Shown one piece after another: positions 6,143 to 8,022 of a stretch of DNA of 8,022 nt. The notes below the pieces were generated by a model, which made no database searches, was not told the origin of the DNA, and saw nothing but the letters and a program-made list of their open reading frames with translations. Each line of letters opens with the position of its first letter. Within the stretch, counting starts at the first letter, position 1. Origin of the DNA: Sphingobium sp. (GTDB lineage: Bacteria > Pseudomonadota > Alphaproteobacteria > Sphingomonadales > Sphingomonadaceae). The translations under genes were made by a program, and so were the position numbers. Where the stretch lies: positions 1 through 8,022 of the forward strand of contig JAGVJS010000423.1 of assembly GCA_020051025.1 (NCBI GenBank). The letters are read 5' to 3'.

Positions 6143-6784
6143 ATGCGGGTGGCCATTGTTACGTTCGACGGATTCAACGAACTGGACAGTTTCGTGGCGC
6201 TGGCGCTGCTGAACCGGGTGCCGGGATGGCGCGCCGGAATTTGCGGGCCGGGGGAGGCGCTGACGTCGATGAATGGCGTGCGGGTCGATGTGCAGCAAAA
6301 GATTGAATTTGCGAGCGAAGCGGACATCGTGCTGATCGGGAGCGGCGTGCGGACGCGGGAGGTTGTTTCGGATGCGAAACTGATGGCGCGCCTGCGGCTG
6401 GACCCGGCGCGGCAGATCATCGGGGCGCAATGTTCGGGCGCGCTGGTGCTGGCGAGGCTGGGGCTGCTGAAGGATGTGCCGGTCTGTACCGATGTGACGA
6501 GCAAGCCATGGGTGGTGGCGACCGGCGCGCAGGTGATCGAGGCGCCGTTTCATGCGACCAATAGTGTCGCGACGGCAGGCGGGTGCATGGCGGCGCAGTA
6601 TCTGAGCGCCTGGGCGATCGGGCGCGGGGCGGGAGAAGAGGCTGCGCGCGCCGTGATCGACTATGTCGCGCCGGTGGGCGAGAAGGCCCAGACGGTTGCG
6701 CGGGTGATGGGGGTGGTGGGGCCTTTTCTGGCGGTCGATGGTGAAAGGGCTTCGACTTCGCTCAGCCCGAACGGTTCATATTGA
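6143..6784 (+). CDS. DJ-1/PfpI-family protein
   Basis: The product has 213 residues. Start ATG 6143 is favoured over ATG 6131 because GGAGG at 6133-6137 sits 5 nt before it. The N-terminus MRVAIVTFDGFNELD, with E13, is the usual first strand of the family. The nucleophile elbow is IIGAQCSGALVLARLGLL (93-110), with C97. The following strand, VCTDVTSKPWV, lacks the His that often follows the Cys in proteases and amidases of this superfamily, so the chemistry cannot be named. Members include stress chaperone/deglycase-like proteins, isonitrile hydratases and amidotransferase-like domains. Residues about 202-211 (ASTSLSPNG region) are encoded by a dispersed repeat, so the native end was probably near 198. 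It lies 82 bp after the TonB-like gene, on the same strand, and 78 bp before the GST gene. Confidence 0.87.
   Translation: MRVAIVTFDGFNELDSFVALALLNRVPGWRAGICGPGEALTSMNGVRVDVQQKIEFASEADIVLIGSGVRTREVVSDAKLMARLRLDPARQIIGAQCSGALVLARLGLLKDVPVCTDVTSKPWVVATGAQVIEAPFHATNSVATAGGCMAAQYLSAWAIGRGAGEEAARAVIDYVAPVGEKAQTVARVMGVVGPFLAVDGERASTSLSPNGSY
6747..6774. repeat. Dispersed repeat fragment forming the end of the DJ-1-like gene
   Basis: The plus strand reads GGGCTTCGACTTCGCTCAGC and then CCGAACGG. To my memory this is a recurrent intergenic element in sphingomonad genomes, often in inverted pairs. Only one arm occurs in this window. It overlaps the last codons of the DJ-1-like gene; the stop codon follows within 10 bp. 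Confidence 0.6.
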
Positions 6785-6862
6785 GGCGTATAAATAGATT
6801 GCATATTGATACTGGATAGGCAGAGTGGCCCTGACCGACCTGACCACTGGAGGAGAGACGAG
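6785..6862 (+). promoter_or_regulatory. Likely promoter and strong ribosome-binding site for the GST gene
   Basis: The stretch 6778-6818 is markedly AT-rich for this region (CGTATAAATAGATTGCATAT) and is the best place for a promoter, although no pair of boxes with standard spacing stands out. GGAGGAGAG at 6850-6858 lies 4 nt before the ATG at 6863 and fixes that start. Confidence 0.4.
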
Positions 6863-7510
6863 ATGATTATCCATGGCGCACGGCCATCGCCCTTTGTGCG
6901 CAAGGTCATTGTCTTCGCGGCGGAAAAAGGCATCGATGTCGAGGTGCAGGCGGCCGGGTTCGGGCGCGGGGCGGAAGGCTATCTGAAGGGGTCGCCCTTC
7001 GGCAAGATACCGGCGCTGGAGGATGGCGATTTCCTGTTGTGCGATTCGACCGCGATCATCACCTATATGGATGCCCTGCACCCCGGCACGGAGATGATCC
7101 CGACCGAGCCGAAGGCGCGTGCCCGGACCATATGGTTTGAGGAATTCGGCGACACGGTGGTGCAGGCGGCGGGGCAGAAGATCTTCTTCAACCGGGCCGT
7201 GGCGAAGCGGTTGAAGCGGGAGCCGGACCTGGCGGCGGCGGACCGGGCAGAGGCCGAGGAAATGCCGAAAATCTATGATTATCTGGAGAGCGTACTGCCG
7301 GAAAGCGGCTGGCTGGTGGAGGATCGCTTCACGCTGGCGGATCTGGCGGCGGCCTGCCCGATCATCAATGTCGGCTATGTGTCGGACGGGTTGCGCGCCG
7401 ATCGCTGGCCCAGGGCTGCGGACTGGATTGCGCGGGTGAAGGCGCGGCCGAGCGTGGCGGCGGCTTTGGCGGAGGAAGCAGAGGCGATTGCGTCGATGAT
7501 TCAAAAATAA
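6863..7510 (+). CDS. Glutathione S-transferase family protein
   Basis: The product has 215 residues, the usual length for a soluble GST. The N-terminal thioredoxin-like domain begins MIIHGARPSPFVRKVIVFAAEKG, where S9 or the nearby residues replace the usual catalytic Tyr/Ser/Cys position. It contains the cis-proline motif GKIPAL (47-52) and the glutathione gamma-glutamyl contact DST (61-63). The all-helical C-terminal domain has the N-capping motif FTLADLAA (156-163). The family conjugates glutathione to electrophiles or reduces peroxides and disulfides in the cytoplasm; the substrate is not predictable. Start ATG 6863 is fixed by the strong SD GGAGGAGAG. Codon use matches its neighbours. It may be co-transcribed with the DJ-1-like gene, but an AT-rich promoter candidate stands between them. 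Confidence 0.93.
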   Translation: MIIHGARPSPFVRKVIVFAAEKGIDVEVQAAGFGRGAEGYLKGSPFGKIPALEDGDFLLCDSTAIITYMDALHPGTEMIPTEPKARARTIWFEEFGDTVVQAAGQKIFFNRAVAKRLKREPDLAAADRAEAEEMPKIYDYLESVLPESGWLVEDRFTLADLAAACPIINVGYVSDGLRADRWPRAADWIARVKARPSVAAALAEEAEAIASMIQK

Positions 7511-7529
7511 CCCATATGGAACATTCTTC

Positions 7530-7560
7530 TTGACATCGTCACGCTGATCTGGCAGAGATT
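7530..7560 (+). promoter_or_regulatory. Candidate promoter after the GST gene (TTGACA box)
   Basis: TTGACA at 7530-7535 is an exact consensus -35 hexamer. The matching -10 is poor (CAGAGA at 17-nt spacing, GAGATT at 19 nt). The box lies 20 bp after the GST stop and would drive the structured leader at 7565-7648. Confidence 0.4.
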
Positions 7561-7580
7561 GGCACAGTGGAAAAATGTGA

Positions 7581-7648
7581 GTCGCCGACGCAGTGATGCA
7601 GGCTGCGGCGATGAAGGGCTGGTCCGGTGGGGCCGGCCTTTTTCTTTT
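7581..7648 (+). terminator. Two-hairpin leader ending in an intrinsic terminator before the terminase-like gene
   Basis: The first hairpin pairs TCGCCG (7582-7587) with CGGCGA (7606-7611), with an inner GCA-GTGA-TGC. The second pairs GGCTGGTCC (7617-7625) with GGGCCGGCC (7630-7638) over nine positions including two T-G wobbles, with loop GGTG. It is followed by TTTTTCTTTT (7639-7648), a classic intrinsic terminator. It is 107 bp beyond the GST stop and only 27 bp before the next gene, so it may be an attenuator, the end of a small RNA, or simply the GST terminator. Confidence 0.75.
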
Positions 7649-7675
7649 GGGGCGGGATTTTCAGGGGAGGCAGGC

Positions 7676-8022
7676 ATGGCGGGCAGGCGAGCGCTGGTGC
7701 CGCAGCGACAGCGGGCAGGCGGGACAGTGAAAGCGCAGTTGCGCAAGGCGCGCAAGGATAGCTGGACCGAGCGGAAGGAGGGGATATTCTTCGCGACGCT
7801 GGCGCAGACCTGCAACGCCAGCGAGGCGGCGCGGGAAGCGAAGGTTTGCCGGGCAAGCGCCTATCGCCGCAAAGCCACCGACCCGGCCTTTGCGCAGGCA
7901 TGGGATGCGGCGCTGGACGAAGGCTATGGCGAGATCGAACTGGCGCTGATGCGCGCGGCGCTGTTTGGCAGCGAGAGCGAAGAAAGGGTGCGCGACGGCG
8001 ACGGCGTGGTGAAAACGCACAA
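7676..8022 (+). CDS. Terminase small-subunit-like protein (3' truncated by the window)
   Basis: 115 complete codons are visible and the gene runs off the end. ATG 7676 is supported by GGGGAGG at 7664-7670, 5 nt upstream. The N-terminus is basic (MAGRRALVPQRQRAGG). Residues about 36-68 look like a helix-turn-helix: ATLAQTCNASEAAREAK, then VCRASAYRRK. DPAFAQAWDAALDEGYGEIE and an Ala/Leu-rich helix follow. Small helix-turn-helix proteins with the 'AYRRR..DP.FA..W..AL..GY' pattern commonly precede the large terminase in HK97-type prophages and gene transfer agents; they recognise DNA for packaging. This is inference from pattern, and without the downstream genes the prophage/GTA assignment is open. 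GC content and codon use resemble the chromosome, which favours a long-resident element. Confidence 0.65.
   Translation, partial: MAGRRALVPQRQRAGGTVKAQLRKARKDSWTERKEGIFFATLAQTCNASEAAREAKVCRASAYRRKATDPAFAQAWDAALDEGYGEIELALMRAALFGSESEERVRDGDGVVKTH

Noticed and set aside
4948..6504. A 518-codon minus-strand open frame across the TonB-like and DJ-1-like genes
   Set aside because: The product is Arg/Pro/His/Ser-rich without domains, and it crosses two convincing opposite-strand genes and a real minus-strand gene in another frame.
7518..7545. GGAAC as the -35 of an EcfG-type general stress promoter
   Set aside because: No CGTT-like -10 occurs at the required spacing; the nearest CGTC is too close.
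7559..7580. Sigma-54 type promoter (TTGGCAC) before the terminase-like gene
   Set aside because: The -24-like TGGCAC is present, but the matching TTGC at -12 is replaced by an A-run.
7577..7675. In-frame GTG at 7577 as an earlier start for the terminase-like gene
   Set aside because: It would translate through both leader hairpins and the terminator T-tract, while ATG 7676 has an excellent SD at proper spacing.

Overview
The window looks like a piece of sphingomonad chromosome (alphaproteobacterium; Sphingobium or Sphingomonas-like). The basis is the high GC content, the cluster of yqaA-like, lnt, metK and trmB genes on one strand, and short dispersed repeats of a kind I associate with sphingomonads (a CCCCTCCC/GGGAGGGG hairpin and a CTTCGACTTCGCTCAGC element). 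The genus is inferred from this style and was not tested by any search.

Layout. Positions 2-178 (+) hold the last 58 codons of a NodT/OprM-type outer-membrane efflux protein. It converges on trmB (239-940, -) across a strong hairpin. Upstream of trmB is a 213-bp leader with competing inverted repeats, then a tiny secreted protein made of two 13-residue Cys repeats (1154-1333, -). A clean two-way intrinsic terminator and a dispersed repeat separate that gene from metK (1594-2793, -). metK has its own upstream region with a perfect 7+2+7 palindrome. lnt (2851-4440, -) and a DedA/YqaA-type membrane protein (4442-5077, -) lie directly upstream, one base apart, and are probably co-transcribed. Divergent from them, on the + strand, are a TonB-like protein (5221-6060), a DJ-1/PfpI-family protein (6143-6784), a glutathione S-transferase (6863-7510) and, running off the end, a terminase small-subunit-like gene (7676-8022+).

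How the genes work together. The minus-strand block is core housekeeping: MetK makes S-adenosylmethionine, TrmB uses it to methylate tRNA at G46, Lnt finishes lipoproteins, and YqaA is a small membrane protein of the VTT/DedA group. The plus-strand block looks like envelope and stress functions. The right edge appears to enter a phage-like DNA-packaging locus, either a prophage or a domesticated gene-transfer-agent cluster. Its base composition matches its neighbours.

Most notable points: (1) a palindromic repeat appears to have inserted in frame into lnt, adding about 19 residues between membrane segments; (2) a promoter-like TTGACA, two hairpins and an intrinsic terminator stand directly before the terminase-like gene, as in an attenuated leader or a small RNA; (3) a palindromic operator candidate precedes metK; (4) the last residues of the DJ-1-like protein look repeat-derived; (5) a two-repeat Cys mini-protein sits between metK and trmB. 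I see no tRNA, rRNA, CRISPR array or transposase gene.
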